Positions 13,894-28,524 of a DNA stretch of 64,000 nt are shown here, piece by piece. Position numbers and translations under genes: made by a program. The number at the start of each line of letters is the position of its first letter. Position 1 is the first letter of the stretch. The notes below the pieces were generated by a model. It did no database searches. It saw only the letters and a program-made list of their open reading frames with translations, and was not told the DNA's origin. Source of the stretch: Plumapathes pennacea (lineage: Eukaryota; Cnidaria; Anthozoa; Antipatharia; Myriopathidae); the NCBI GenBank assembly GCA_964036295.1, contig OZ038467.1, positions 21,642,170 to 21,706,169 of the forward strand, read 5' to 3'.

Positions 13894-16800
13894 TCAATGA
13901 TTAGATTCGCATGAAAGTTTCAGGGAATGTTTCTGAATATTGCTCAAGTGTGCTGATATGCAACATAATATTCTATCTAAATCGATCGGGGTGTAAGCAG
14001 ACTTCAAACTTCGCATACCAAACCACCATTTCCGGTCAAGTTTATAGAAAATTGAATTTTTTGGCTCTTCGAAAAAACGATGTACAGCGTCGGTCAATGA
14101 TTAGATTCGCATGAAAGTTTCAGGGAATGTTTCTGAATGCTTCTCAAGTGTGCTGATATGCAAGATAATATTCTATCTAAATCGATCGGGGTGTAATCCG
14201 ACTTCAAACTTCGCATACCAAACCACCATTTCCGGTCAAGTTTATAGAAAATTGAATTTTTTGGCTCTTCGTAAAAACGATGTACAGCGTCGGTCAATGA
14301 TTAGATTCGCATGAAAGTTTCAGGGAATGTTTCTGAATGTTGCTCAAGTGTGCTGATATGCAAGATAATATTCTATCTAAATCAATCGGGATGTAATCAG
14401 ACTTCAAACTTCGCATACCAAACCACCATTTCCGGTCAAGTTTATAGAAAATTGAATTATTTGGCTCTTCGTAAAAACGATGTACAGCGTCGGTCAATGA
14501 TTAGATTCGCATGAAAGTTTCAGGGAATGTTTCTGAATATTGCTCAAGTGTGCTGATATGCAACATAATATTCTATCTAAATCGATCGGGGTGTAATCAG
14601 ACTTCAAACTTCGCATACCAAACCACCATTTCCGGTCAAGTTTATAGAAAATTGAATTATTTGGCTCTTCGAAAAAACGATGTACAGCGTCGGTCAATGA
14701 TTAGATTCGCATGAAAGTTTCAGGGAATTTTTCTGAGTGTTGCTCAAGTGTGCTGATATGCAACATAATATTCTATCTAAATCAATCGGGATGTAATCAG
14801 ACTTCAAACTTCGCATATCAAACCACCATTTCCGGTCAAGGTTATAGAAAATTGAATTTTTTGGTTCTTCGAAAAAACGATGTACAGCGTCGGTCAATGA
14901 TTAGATTCGCATGAAAACTTCAGGGAATATTTCTGAATGTTGCTTAAGTTTGCTGATATGCAACATAATATTCTATCTAAATCGATCGGGGTGTAATCAG
15001 ACTTCAAACTTCGCATACCAAACCACCATTTCGGGTCAAGTTTATAGAAAATTGAATTATTTGGCTCTTCGTAAAAACGATGTACAGCGTCGGTCAATGA
15101 TTAGATTCGCATGAAAGTTTCAGGGAATGTTTCTGAATGTTGCTCAAGTGTGCTGATATGCAAGATAATATTCTATCTAAATCGATCGGGGTGTAAGCAG
15201 ACTTCAAACTTCGCATACCAAACCACCATTTCCGATCAAGTTTATAGAAAATTGAATTATTTGGCTCTTCGTATAAACGATGTACAGCGTCGGTCAATGA
15301 TTAGATTCGCATGATAGTTTCAGGGAATGTTTCTGAATGTTGCTCAAGTGTGCTGCTATGCAACATAATATTCTATCTAAATCAATCGGGATGTAATCAG
15401 ACTTCAAACTTTGCATTCCAAACCACCATTTCCGGTCAAGTTTATAGAAAATTGAATTTTATGGCTCTTCTTAAAAACGATGTACAGCGTCGGTCAATGA
15501 TTAGATTCGCATGAAAGTTTCAGGGAATATTTCTGAATGTAGCTCAAGTGTGCTGATATGCAACATAATATTCTATCTAAATCGATCGGGGTGTAATCAG
15601 ACTTCAAACTTCGCATACCAAACCACCATTTCCGGTCAAGTTTATAGAAAATTGAATTATTTGGCTCTTCGAAAAAACGATGTACAGCGTCGGTCAATGA
15701 TTAGATTCGAATGAAAGATTCAGGGAATGTTTCTGAATGTTGCTCAAGTGTGCTGATATGCAAGATAATATTCTATCTAAATCGATCGGGGTGTAATCAG
15801 ACTTCAAACTTCGCATTCCAAACCACCATTTCCGGTCAAGTTTATAGAAAATTGAATTTTATGGCTCTTCGTAAAAACGATGTACAGCGTCGGTCAATGA
15901 TTAGATTCGCATGAAAGTTTCAGGGAATGTTTCTGAATATTGCTCAAGTGTGCTGATATGCAACATAATTTTCTATCTAAATCGATCGGGGTGTAAGCAG
16001 ACTTCAAACTTCGCATACCAAACCACCATTTCCGGTCAAGTTTATAGAAAATTGAATTTTTTGGCTCTTCGAAAAAACGATGTACAGCGTCGGTCAATGA
16101 TTAGATTCGCATGAAAGTTTCAGGGAATGTTTCTGAATGTTTCTCAAGTGTGCTGATATGCAAGATAATATTCTATCTAAATCGATCGGGGTGTAATCCG
16201 ACTTCAAACTTCGCATACCAAACCACCATTTCCGGTCAAGTTTATAGAAAATTGAATTTTTTGGCTCTTCGTAAAAACGATGTACAGCGTCGGTCAATGA
16301 TTAGATTCGCATGAAAGTTTCAGGGAATGTTTCTGAATGTTGCTCAAGTGTGCTGATATGCAACATGATATTCTATCTAAATCAATCGTGGTGTAATCAG
16401 ACTTCAAACTTCGCATACCAAACCACCATTTCCGGTCAAGTTTATAGAAAATTGAATTATTTGGCTCTTCGTAAAAACGATGTACAGCGTCGGTCAATGA
16501 TTAGATTCGCATGAAAGTTTCAGGCAATGTTTCTGAATATTGCTCAAGTGTGCTGATATGCAACATAATATTCTATCTAAATCGATCGGGGTGTAATCAG
16601 ACTTCAAACTTCGCATACCAAACCACCATTTCCGGTCAAGTTTATAGAAAATTGAATTATTTGGCTCTTCGAAAATACGATGTACAGCGTCGGTCAATGA
16701 TTAGATTCGCATGAAAGTTTCAGGGAATTTTTCTGAATGTTGCTCAAGTGTGCTGATATGCAACATAATATTCTATCTAAATCAATCGGGATGTAATCAG

Positions 16801-17297
16801 ACTTCAAACTTCGCATATCAAACCACCATTTCCGGTCAAGGTTATAGAAAATTGAATTTTTTGGTTCTTCGAAAAAACGATGTACAGCGTCGGTCAATGA
16901 TTAGATTCGCATGAAAACTTCAGGGAATATTTCTGAATGTTGCTTAAGTTTGCTGGTATGCAACATAATATTCTATCTAAATCGATCGGGGTGTAATCAG
17001 ACTTCAAACTTCGCATACCAAACCACCATTTCCAGTCAAGTTTATAGAAAATTGAATTATTTGGCTCTTCGTAAAAACGATGTACAGCGTCGGTCAATGA
17101 TTAGATTCGCATGAAAGTTTCAGGGAATGTTTCTGAATGTTGCTCAAGTGTGCTGATATGCAAGATAATTTTCTATCTAAATCGATCGGGGTGTAAGCAG
17201 ACTTCAAACTTCGCATACCAAACCACCATTTCCGATCAAGTTTATAGAAAATTGAATTATTTGGCTCTTCGTATAAACGATGTACAGCGTCGGTCAA
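13894..17297. repeat. Higher-order repeat block, 10-mer of 2000 bp
   Basis: Monomers at 13911, 14111, 14511, 14711, 14911 and 15111 recur in order at 15911, 16111, 16511, 16711, 16911 and 17111. They share private variants: gaatattgctc, the atgaaaacttcag monomer, and tccgatcaag. The two copies differ at a handful of positions, so this duplication is somewhat older than the 1800-bp one. A 15494-15810 segment matches 11494-11810, 4000 bp away, showing mixing between blocks. Confidence 0.82.
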
Positions 17298-20200
17298 TGA
17301 TTAGATTCGCATGATAGTTTCAGGGAATGTTTATGAATGTTGCTCAAGTGTGCTGTTATGCAACATAATATTCTATCTAAATCAATCGGGATGTAATCAG
17401 ACTTCAAACTTTGCATTCCAAACCGCCACTTCCGGTCAAGTTTATAGAAAATTGAATTATTTGGCTCTTCGTAAAAACGATGTACAGCGTCAGTCAATGA
17501 TTAAATTCGCATGAAAGTTTCAGAGAATGTTTCTGCATGTTGCTCAAGTGTGCTGATACGCAAGATAATATTCTATCTAAATCGATCGGGGTGTAATCAG
17601 ACCTCAAACTTCGCATACCAAACCACCATTTCCGGTCAAGTTTATAGAAAATTGAATTTTTTGGCTCTTCGAAAAAACGATGTACAGCGTCGGTCAATGA
17701 TTAGATTCGCATGAAAGTTTCAGGGAATGTTTCTGAATGTTGCTCAAGTGTGCTGATATGCAACATAATATTCTATCTAAATCGATCGGGGTGTAATCAG
17801 ACTTCAAACTTCGCATACCAAACCACCATTTCCAGTCAAGTTTATAGAAAATTGAATTATTTGGCTCTTCGTAAAAACGATGTACAGCGTCGGTCAATAA
17901 TTAGATTCGCAGGAAATTTTCAGGGAATGTTTCTGAATGTTGCTCAAGTGTGCTGGTATGCAAGATAATATTCTATCTAAATCGATCGGGGTGTAAGCAG
18001 ACTTCAAACTTCGCATACCAAACCACCATTTCCGATCAAGTTTATAGAAAATTGAATTATTTGGCTCTTCGTATAAACGACGTACAGCGTCGGTCAATGA
18101 TTAGATTCGCATGATAGTTTCAGGGAATGTTTCTGAATGTTGCTCAAGTGTGCTGCTATGCAACATAATATTCTATCTATATCAATCGGGATGTAATCAG
18201 ACTTCAAACTTTGCATTCCAAACCGCCACTTCCGGTCAAGTTTATAGAAAATTGAATTATTTGGCTCTTCTTAAAAACGATGTACAGCGTCGGTCAATGA
18301 TTAGATTCGCATGAAAGTTTCAGGGAATGTTTCTGAATGTAGCTCAAGTGTGCTGATATGCAACATAATATTCTATCTAAATCGATCGGGGTGTAATCAG
18401 ACTTCAAACTTCGCATATCAAACCACCATTTCCGGTCAAGTTTATAGAAAATTGAATTATTTGGCTCTTCGAAAAAACGATGTACAGCGTCGGTCAATGA
18501 TTAGATTCGCATGAAAGATTCAGGGAATGTTTCTGAATGTTGCTCAAGTGTGCTGATATGCAAGATAATATTCTATCTAAATCGATCGGGGTGTAATCAG
18601 ACTTCAAACTTCGCATACCAAACCACCATTTCCGGTCAAGTTTATAGAAAATTGAATTATTTGGCTCTTCGTAAAAACGATGTACAGCGTCGGTCAATGA
18701 TTAGATTCGCATGAAAGTTTCAGGGAATGTTTCTGAATGTTGCTCAAGTGTGCTGATATGCAACATAATATTCTATCTAAATCGATCGGGGTGTAAGCAG
18801 ACTTCAAACTTCGCATACCAAACCACCATTTCCGATCAAGTTTATAGAAAATTGAATTATTTGGCTCTTCGTATAAACGATGTACAGCGTCGGTCAATGA
18901 TTAGATTCGCATGATAGTTTCAGGGAATGTTTATGAATGTTGCTCAAGTGTGCTGTTATGCAACATAATATTCTATCTAAATCAATCGGGATGTAATCAG
19001 ACTTCAAACTTTGCATTCCAAACCGCCACTTCCGGTCAAGTTTATAGAAAATTGAATTATTTGGCTCTTCGTAAAAACGATGTACAGCGTCAGTCAATGA
19101 TTAGATTCGCATGGAAGTTTCAGAGAATGTTTCTGCATGCTGCTCAAGTGTGCTGATATGTAAGATAATATTCTATCTAAATCGATCGGGGTGTAATCAG
19201 ACCTCAAACTTCGCATACCAAACCACCATTTCCGGTCAAGTTTATAGAAAATTGAATTTTTTGGCTCTTCGAAAAAACGATGTACAGCGTCGGTCAATGA
19301 TTAGATTCGCATGAAAGTTTCAGGGAATGTTTCTGAATGTTGCTCAAGTGTGCTGATATGCAACATAATATTCTATCTAAATCGATCGGGGTGTAATCAG
19401 ACTTCAAACTTCGCATACCAAACCACCATTTCCAGTCAAGTTTATAGAAAATTGAATTATTTGGCTCTTCGTAAAAACAATGTACAGCGTCGGTCAATGA
19501 TTAGATTCGCAGGAAATTTTCAGGGAATGTTTCTGAATGTTGCTCAAGTGTGCTGATATGCAAGATAATTTTCTATCTAAATCGATCGGGGTGTAAGCAG
19601 ACTTCAAACTTCGCAAACCAAACCACCATTTCCGATCAAGTTTATAGAAAATTGAATTATTTGGCTCTTCGTATAAACGATGTACAGCGTCGGTCAATGA
19701 TTAGATTCGCATGATAGTTTCAGGGAATGTTTCTGAATGTTGCTCAAGTGTGCTGCTATGCAACATAATATTCTATCTAAATCAATCGGGATGTAATCAG
19801 ACTTCAAACTTTGCATTCCAAACCGCCACTTCCGGTCAAGTTTATAGAAAATTGAATTATTTGGCTCTTCGTAAAAACGATGTACAGCGTCAGTCAATGA
19901 TTAGATTCGCACGAAAGTTTCAGAGAATGTTTCTGCATGCTGCTCAAGTGTGCTGATATGCAAGATAATATTCTATCTAAATCGATCGGGGTGTAATCAG
20001 ACCTCAAACTTCGCATACCAAACCACCATTTCCGGTCAAGTTTATAGAAAATTGAATTTTTTGGCTCTTCGAAAAAACGATGTACAGCGTCGGTCAATGA
20101 TTAGATTCGCATGAAAGTTTCAGGGAATGTTTCTGAATGTTGCTCAAGTGTGCTGATATGCAACATAATATTCTATCTAAATCGATCGGGGTGTAATTAG

Positions 20201-23200
20201 ACTTCAAACTTCGCATATCAAACCACCATTTCCGGTCAAGGTTATAGAAAATTGAATTATTTGGCTCTTCGAAAAAACGATGTGCAGCGTCGGTCAATGA
20301 TTAGATTCGCATGAAAGTTTCAGGGAATGTTTCTGAATGTTGCTCAAGTGTGCTGATATGCAAGATAATATTCTATCTAAATCGATCGGGGTGTAAGCAG
20401 ACTTCAAACTTCGCATACCAAACCACCATTTCCGATCAAGTTTATAGAAAATTGAATTATTTGGCTCTTCGTATAAACGATGTACAGCGTCGGTCAATGA
20501 TTAGATTCGCATGATAGTTTCAGGGAATGTTTATGAATGTTGCTCAAGTGTGCTGTTATGCAACATAATATTCTATCTAAATCAATCGGGATGTAATCAG
20601 ACTTCAAACTTTGCATTCCAAACCGCCACTTCCGGTCAAGTTTATAGAAAATTGAATTATTTGGCTCTTCGTAAAAACGATGTACAGCGTCAGTCAATGA
20701 TTAGATTCGCATGAAAGTTTCAGAGAATGTTTCTGCATGTTGCTCAAGTGTGCTGATACGCAAGATAATATTCTATCTAAATCGATCGGGGTGTAATCAG
20801 ACCTCAAACTTCGCATACCAAACCACCATTTCCGGTCAAGTTTATAGAAAATTGAATTTTTTGGCTCTTCGAAAAAACGATGTACAGCGTCGGTCAATGA
20901 TTAGATTCGCATGAAAGTTTCAGGGAATGTTTCTGAATGTTGCTCAAGTGTGCTGATATGCAACATAATATTCTATCTAAATCGATCGGGGTGTAATCAG
21001 ACTTCAAACTTCGCATACCAAACCACCATTTCCAGTCAAGTTTATAGAAAATTGAATTATTTGGCTCTTCGTAAAAACGATGTACAGCGTCGGTCAATAA
21101 TTAGATTCGCAGGAAATTTTCAGGGAATGTTTCTGAATGTTGCTCAAGTGTGCTGATATGCAAGATAATATTCTATCTAAATCGATCGGGGTGTAAGCAG
21201 ACTTCAAACTTCGCATACCAAACCACCATTTCCGATCAAGTTTATAGAAAATTGAATTATTTGGCTCTTCGTATAAACGATGTACAGCGTCGGTCAATGA
21301 TTAGATTCGCATGATAGTTTCAGGGAATGTTTCTGAATGTTGCTCAAGTGTGCTGCTATGCAACATAATATTCTATCTATATCAATCGGGATGTAATCAG
21401 ACTTCAAACTTTGCATTCCAAACCGCCACTTCCGGTCAAGTTTATAGAAAATTGAATTATTTGGCTCTTCTTAAAAACGATGTACAGCGTCGGTCAATGA
21501 TTAGATTCGCATGAAAGTTTCAGGGAATGTTTCTGAATGTAGCTCAAGTGTGCTGATATGCAACATAATATTCTATCTAAATCGATCGGGGTGTAATCAG
21601 ACTTCAAACTTCGCATACCAAACCACCATTTCCGGTCAAGTTTATAGAAAATTGAATTATTTGGCTCTTCGAAAAAACGATGTACAGCGTCGGTCAATGA
21701 TTAGATTCGCATGAAAGATTCAGGGAATGTTTCTGAATGTTGCTCAAGTGTGCTGATATGCAAGATAATATTCTATCTAAATCGATCGGGGTGTAATCAG
21801 ACTTCAAACTTCGCATACCAAACCACCATTTCCGGTCAAGTTTATAGAAAATTGAATTATTTGGCTCTTCGTAAAAACGATGTACAGCGTCGGTCAATGA
21901 TTAGATTCGCATGATAGTTTCAGGGAATGTTTATGAATGTTGCTCAAGTGTGCTGTTATGCAACATAATATTCTATCTAAATCAATCGGGATGTAATCAG
22001 ACTTCAAACTTTGCATTCCAAACCGCCACTTCCGGTCAAGTTTATAGAAAATTGAATTATTTGGCTCTTCGTAAAAACGATGTACAGCGTCAGTCAATGA
22101 TTAGATTCGCATGAAAGTTTCAGAGAATGTTTCTGCATGCTGCTCAAGTGTGCTGATATGCAAGATAATATTCTATCTAAATCGATCGGGGTGTAATCAG
22201 ACCTCAAACTTCGCATACCAAACCACCATTTCCGGTCAAGTTTATAGAAAATTGAATTTTTTGGCTCTTCGAAAAAACGATGTACAGCGTCGGTCAATGA
22301 TTAGATTCGCATGAAAGTTTCAGGGAATGTTTCTGAATGTTGCTCAAGTGTGCTGATATGCAACATAATATTCTATCTAAATCGATCGGGGTGTAATCAG
22401 ACTTCAAACTTCGCATACCAAACCACCATTTCCAGTCAAGTTTATAGAAAATTGAATTATTTGGCTCTTCGTAAAAACAATGTACAGCGTCGGTCAATGA
22501 TTAGATTCGCAGGAAATTTTCAGGGAATGTTTCTGAATGTTGCTCAAGTGTGCTGATATGCAAGATAATTTTCTATCTAAATCGATCGGGGTGTAATCAG
22601 ACTTCAAACTTCGCATACCAAACCACCATTTCCGATCAAGTTTATAGAAAATTGAATTATTTGGCTCTTCGTATAAACGATGTACAGCGTCGGTCAATGA
22701 TTAGATTCGCATGATAGTTTCAGGGAATGTTTCTGAATGTTGCTCAAGTGTGCTGCTATGCAACATAATATTCTATCTATATCAATCGGGATGTAATCAG
22801 ACTTCAAACTTTGCATTCCAAACCGCCACTTCCGGTCAAGTTTATAGAAAATTGAATTATTTGGCTCTTCGTAAAAACGATGTACAGCGTCAGTCAATGA
22901 TTAGATTCGCACGAAAGTTTCAGAGAATGTTTCTGCATGCTGCTCAAGTGTGCTGATATGCAAGATAATATTCTATCTAAATCGATCGGGGTGTAATCAG
23001 ACCTCAAACTTCGCATACCAAACCACCATTTCCGGTCAAGTTTATAGAAAATTGAATTTTTTGGCTCTTCGAAAAAACGATGTACAGCGTCGGTCAATGA
23101 TTAGATTCGCATGAAAGTTTCAGGGAATGTTTCTGAATGTTGCTCAAGTGTGCTGATATGCAACATAATATTCTATCTAAATCGATCGGGGTGTAATCAG

Positions 23201-23897
23201 ACTTCAAACTTCGCATACCAAACCACCATTTCCAGTCAAGTTTATAGAAAATTGAATTATTTGGCTCTTCGTAAAAACAATGTACAGCGTCGGTCAATGA
23301 TTAGATTCGCAGGAAATTTTCAGGGAATGTTTCTGAATGTTGCTCAAGTGTGCTGATATGCAAGATAATTTTCTATCTAAATCGATCGGGGTGTAAGCAG
23401 ACTTCAAACTTCGCATACCAAACCACCATTTCCGATCAAGTTTATAGAAAATTGAATTATTTGGCTCTTCGTATAAACGATGTACAGCGTCGGTCAATGA
23501 TTAGATTCGCATGATAGTTTCAGGGAATGTTTCTGAATGTTGCTCAAGTGTGCTGCTATGCAACATAATATTCTATCTATATCAATCGGGATGTAATCAG
23601 ACTTCAAACTTTGCATTCCAAACCGCCACTTCCGGTCAAGTTTATAGAAAATTGAATTATTTGGCTCTTCGTAAAAACGATGTACAGCGTCAGTCAATGA
23701 TTAGATTCGCACGAAAGTTTCAGAGAATGTTTCTGCATGCTGCTCAAGTGTGCTGATATGCAAGATAATATTCTATCTAAATCGATCGGGGTGTAATCAG
23801 ACCTCAAACTTCGCATACCAAACCACCATTTCCGGTCAAGTTTATAGAAAATTGAATTTTTTGGCTCTTCGAAAAAACGATGTACAGCGTCGGTCAA
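17094..23897. repeat. Higher-order repeat blocks, 3200-, 3000- and 800-bp periods
   Basis: The monomer series 17094-18697 recurs at 20294-21897 (offset 3200, 16 monomers). Within it the variant monomer at 17311 (tttatgaatg with gctgttatg) recurs at 18911, 20511 and 21911. The series from 19311 recurs at 22311 (offset 3000). The terminal part is an 800-bp four-monomer unit: 22294-23093 is repeated at 23094-23893 with few differences. The unit size therefore changes along the array. Confidence 0.8.
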
Positions 23898-25099
23898 TGA
23901 TTAGATTCGCATGAAATTTTCAGGGAATGTTTCTGAATGTTGCTCAAGTGTGCTGATATGCAACATAATATTCTATCTAAATCGATCGGGGTGTAATTAG
24001 ACTTCAAACTTCGCATATCAAACCACCATTTCCGGTCAAGGTTATAGAAAATTGAATTTTTTGGCTCTTCGAAAAAACGATGTGCAGCGTCGGTCAATGA
24101 TTAGATTCGCATGAAAATTTCAGGGAATGTTTCTGAATGTTGCTTAAGTGTGCTGATATGCAACATAATATTCTATCTAAATCGATCGGGGTGTAATCAG
24201 ACTTCAAACTTCGCATACCAAACCACCATTTCCAGTCAAGTTTATAGAAAATTGAATTATTTGGCTCTTCGTAAAAACGATCTACAGCGTCGGTCAATGA
24301 TTAGATTCGCATGAAAGTTTCAGGGAATGTTTCTGAATGTTGCTCAAGTGTGCTGATATGCAAGATAATATTCTATCTAAATCGATCGGGGTGTAAGCAG
24401 ACTTCAAACTTCGCATACCAAACCACCATTTCCGATCAAGTTTATAGAAAATTGAATTATTTGGCTCTTCGTAAAAACGATGTACAGCGTCGGTCAATGA
24501 TTAGATTCGCATGATAGTTTTAGGGAATGTTTCTGAATGTTGCTCAAGTGTGCTGCTATGCAACATAATATTCTATCTAAATCAATCGGGATGTAATCAG
24601 ACTTCAAACTTTGCATTCCAAACCGCCACTTCCGGTCAAGTTTATAGAAAATTGAATTATTTGGCTCTTCGTAAAAACGATGTACAGCGTCATTCAATGA
24701 TTAGATTCGCATGAAAGTTTCAGAGAATGTTTCTGAATGTTGCTCAAGTGTGCTGATATGCAAGATAATATTCTATCTAAATCGATCGGGGTGTAATCAG
24801 ACTTCAAACTTCGCATACCAAACCACCATTTCCGGTCAAGTTTATAGAAAATTGAATTTTTTGGCTCTTCGAAAAAACGATGTACAGCGTCGGTCAATGA
24901 TTAGATTCGCATCAAAGTTTCAGGGAATGTTTCTGAATGTTGCTCAAGTGTGCTGATATGCAACATAATATTCTATCTAAATCAATCGGGGTGTAATCAG
25001 ACTTCAAACTTCGCATACCAAACCACCATTTCCGGTCAAGGTTATAGAAAATTGAATTATTTGGCTCTTCGAAAAAACGATGTACAGCGTCGGTCAATG

Positions 25100-26460
25100 A
25101 TTAGATTCGCATGACAATTTCAGGAAATGTTTCTGAATGTTGCTCAAGTGTGCTGATATGCAACATAATATTCTATCTAAATCGATCGGGGTGTAATCAG
25201 ACTTCAAACTTCGCATACCAAACCACCATTTCCGGTCAAGTTTATAGAAAATTGAATTATTTGGCTCTTCGTAAAAACGATGTACAGCGTCGGTCAATGA
25301 TTAGATTCGCATGAAAGTTTCAGGGAATATTTCTGAATGTAGCTCAAGTGTGCTGATATGCAAGATAATATTCTATCTAAATCGATCGGGGTGTAATCAG
25401 ACTTCAAACTTCGCATACCAAACCGCCATTTCCGGTCAAGTTTATAGAAAATTGAATTTTTTGGCTTTTCTTAAAAACGATGTATAGCGTCGGTCAATGA
25501 TTAGATTCGCATGAAAGTTTCAGGGAATGTTTCTGAATATTGCGCAAGTGTGCTGATATGCAAGATAATATTCTATCTAAATCAATCGCGGTGTAATCAG
25601 ACTTCAAACGTTCCATACTAAACCGCCATTTCCGGTCAAGTTTATAGAAAATTGAATTATTTGGCTCTTCGTAAAAACAATGTACAGCGTCGGTCAATGA
25701 TTAGATTCACATGAAAGTTTCAGGGAATATTTCTGAATGTTGCTCAAGTGTGCTGATATGCAACATAATATTCTATCTAAATCAATCGGGGTGTAATCAG
25801 ACTTCAAACTTTGCATTCCAAACCGCCACTTCCGATCAAGTTTTTAGAAAATTGAATTATTTGGCTCTTCGTAAAAACGATGTACAGCGTCGGTCAATGA
25901 TTAGATTCGCATCAAAGTTTCAGGGAATGTTTCTGAATGTTGCTCAAGTGTGCTGATATGCAACATAATATTCTATCTAAATCAATCGCGGTGTAATCAG
26001 ACTTCAAACTTTCCATACCAAACCACCATTTCCGGTCAAGTTTATAGAAAATTGAATTATTTGGTTCTTCGTAAAAACGATGTACAGCGTCGGTCAATGA
26101 TTAGATTCGCATCAAAGTTTCAGGGAATGTTTCTGAATGTTGCTCAAGTGTGCTGATATGCAACATAATATTCTATCTAAATCAATCGGGGTGTAATCAG
26201 ACTTCAAACTTTGCATTCCAAACCGCCATTTCCGGTCAAGTTTATAGAAAATTGAATTATTTGGCTCTTCGTAAAAACGATGTACAGCGTCGGTCAATGA
26301 TTAGATTCGCATGAAAGTTTCAGGGAATGTTTCTAAATGTTGCTCAAGTGTGCTGATATGCAAGATAATATTCTATCTAAATCAATCGGGGTGTAATCAA
26401 AGTTCAAACTTCGCATACCAAACCACCATTTCCGGTCAAGTTTATAGAAAATTGAATTAT
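25100..26460. repeat. Divergent right edge of the satellite array
   Basis: The last six to seven monomers carry more private changes than those inside the array, for example a shifted atcaatcgcg block at 25583 and 25983, aacgttcc at 25608 and tttttagaaa at 25840. No higher-order copy of them is visible elsewhere in the window. The final monomer is cut at 26460. Such decay at array edges is expected when homogenising exchange is less frequent there. Confidence 0.75.
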
Positions 26461-26596
26461 CCTTAAGTCTATTGTTATTGTTGTTAATTCTGCTAGTGAT
26501 AGCTTTAACAGGTGAATAGCCACTATTTAGATACACTGTTAATAAATTTATTATTATTTATTAACACAGTCAGTGGGTTGCTGTTTCCTCTAACAG

Positions 26597-28457
26597 GCCG
26601 TTACCCAATACATTTTCACATGAGCGATGACGTCACGGGCTCGTACGTACGCGGCTGCGCAATTCACCACACGTTCAATCGCGCTGTGACGATCCACGGT
26701 GTGCGCGGGCTCATGGTCGAGCGAAATGTGGCGTATCATGTGATGGGACATGCCTACTTCATCGAGGATGGAATAGAGTCTGGCAACACAATTCAGTACA
26801 ATCTGGGAGTATTCGTACATACGTCAAGTTCTCTGCTGACGGTGGACGCAACCCCAGCTGCATTCTGGATCACGAATCCCAACAATACGGGTATGATGAC
26901 TAACTTTCGTTGTTGTAGAAACTAAACCACTATGTACCCCAGGGTTGTTCCGTTTTTACAGACCATACGCTTAAAACGACTCCGCGGAAATGCATTTTCG
27001 AGTGAGAGGCGCAAAACTGTAGAAACCAGTGCCAACTGAAGTTTAGTTTTTGTTGATGTCAGACCTCGCTTCTCACATACTGTGAAGTGAAAGAAACGAG
27101 TCTGTAAAGAAGGTGCAATTTAGGTTTGTTCTGTAAAGGAGACCGGGCGCCTTCTATGGTGGTATTGTATACTAATGTTTACATTCTGGTCTTTCTAGTT
27201 CATCATAACACTGCGGCCGGAGGAAGTCATTTTGGTTTCTGGTACAACATGCCCGTTAACCCAGGAAGTCCTTCGTGCAATGAGTCCGTGTGCCCTCGTA
27301 AGATCCCTCTTGGTGAATTCAGAAACAATACTGCACATTCTTTTGGACGATACGGCCTCTGGATCTTCCCCACTTACGTTCCCGCCGTTGGAGGGAGATG
27401 CTCTGGAAAGACTCCAACGCCGGCGGAATTCTACTCTTTATTGGCTTACAGCAACTTAAAAGGACTTGAAGTTAGGAGGAGCTATTCAAGTGTTTAACTT
27501 CACCGTCTTGGACAACATTGAGGCTGGGCTCGAGTTCACTCTTGTGGATGCTGTCTGGGGACAGAATCAAGGTCCTCTGGTTAAGGACTCACTCATAGTG
27601 GGCCATAGTGCTATTAGTGCTGGTGGCTGCACTCAGGGTGGGCTGGTGGCCCCTAAGGCTTCTTTCCTGACTGTCTCCGGAGCGACGTTTGTCAACTTTG
27701 ACGCACCTTCGTGTACTGCGGTCCGTTGCTGCTCGATTTGTAAGAATCAACAGGGAGGTTTCACTACAAAGTTTGCGAATATCCAGTTCACCGGGTCACC
27801 CAACAAGGCTGTGTTCCAGTGGGAACACAAATGTGTTCTCGAAGACCTCGATGGTTCTCTGACAGGTTAGGTAACATTTTGATGCATTGCCTTTTTCTAT
27901 TCAATTCCGCTCAAATCAGATATTTAGGGAAGGACGCCCATTCGTCCTGCATTAGCTAACACTTTCGTGTTCCATGTTTTGCTGTACAACTGTAGTTTTA
28001 GTTATAACTCCCTAAATAACACACTGAACACTGCTATTATTGAGAGCTTTTAAATGAGTGGTTACACGTTTGCATATCATTTGACATTTAAGAAGTTAGA
28101 AGTAAACACTACTGTTTTGTCTTACTTTAAAGGCATTCTTGGAGGAAGCATTGTTCCATGGAATCGTAACCTTCCACCGAAACACTGCAGCTATTCACCA
28201 GTCTCTGGCGCCGGCGCTGTTAAAGCAAGTGTGTATGATGCTTCAGTTCAGTTTAGGCGCATGGCATGGAACCAAATTAATCTAGCATCTCTACAATACA
28301 AAGACGTGCTTCTGTCAACTGAATCTGGAACTAGTGCCGTCCCGTGGGTGTTCAAACGCATCACACATCCGCAAGCCTGGATGGCAACAGTTATTCTGGG
28401 GAAAAAGTACAACTGAACCTTCCAAGACGCGTCACAATTGACCAACCTGTCTTACAG
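26597..28457 (+). CDS. Fibrocystin-L-like first PbH1 block (three exons, broken)
   Basis: Exons 26597-26890, 27199-27865 and 28133-28457, joined in phase 1 throughout. The first begins with the RYPIHFHM motif and continues through NRAVTIHG and GHAYFIEDGIE, which are hallmarks of the PbH1 right-handed beta-helix region of PKHD1L1, CEMIP and CEMIP2. Exon 2 has VHHNTAAGG and GEFRNNTAHSFG; it also has the conserved VLEDLDGS motif near its end. Exon 3 has KRITHPQAWM, again typical of the family. Two defects: the reading frame changes by one near 27470 (from ...KGLE to ...GGAIQVFNF), and the Trp expected in the YNWTF context is TGA at 28414-28416, with coding character continuing to the donor at 28458. 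The upstream G8 domain and first half of the helix are outside or lost to the satellite. Function in the family: extracellular carbohydrate-binding or hyaluronan-related beta-helix; none can be assigned to this copy. Confidence 0.85.
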
Positions 28458-28524
28458 GTATGTTGGAATGTTAGTTCCTGTGACAAACCTGTCTTACAGG
28501 TTTATTGATATGCTATTCCCTGAT
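28440..28524 (+). repeat. 42-bp tandem duplication spanning a splice donor
   Basis: Two copies offset by 42 bp share aacctgtcttacagg (from 28444 and from 28486). The first copy contains the end of exon 3 and its donor (CAG followed by gtatgt). The second copy has caggtttatt, so a weaker second donor exists 42 bp downstream. The intervening 42 bp stay in frame, so both donors would give the same phase. Confidence 0.7.

Larger units (their letters stand above)
1..26460. repeat. 200-bp satellite array, about 132 monomers
   Basis: Head-to-tail tandem array with a 200-bp period, continuing beyond the left edge of the window. The recurring landmark is a segment reading tcaatgattagattcgcatg followed about 35 bases later by a variable ctcaagtgtgctg block. 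Monomers are mostly exactly 200 bp; a few are 201 bp (extra base near 3116, 3316, 4717 and 6318) and one near 850 is 199 bp. Monomers differ by a few percent at recurring positions, giving several monomer types. Each monomer keeps a 67-codon frame open on both strands, but since 200 is not a multiple of 3 these frames never join, so I do not call them genes. The array stops inside a monomer at 26460, where unique intron-like sequence begins. I see no transposase, no RNA polymerase III box and no convincing CENP-B box. Confidence 0.97.
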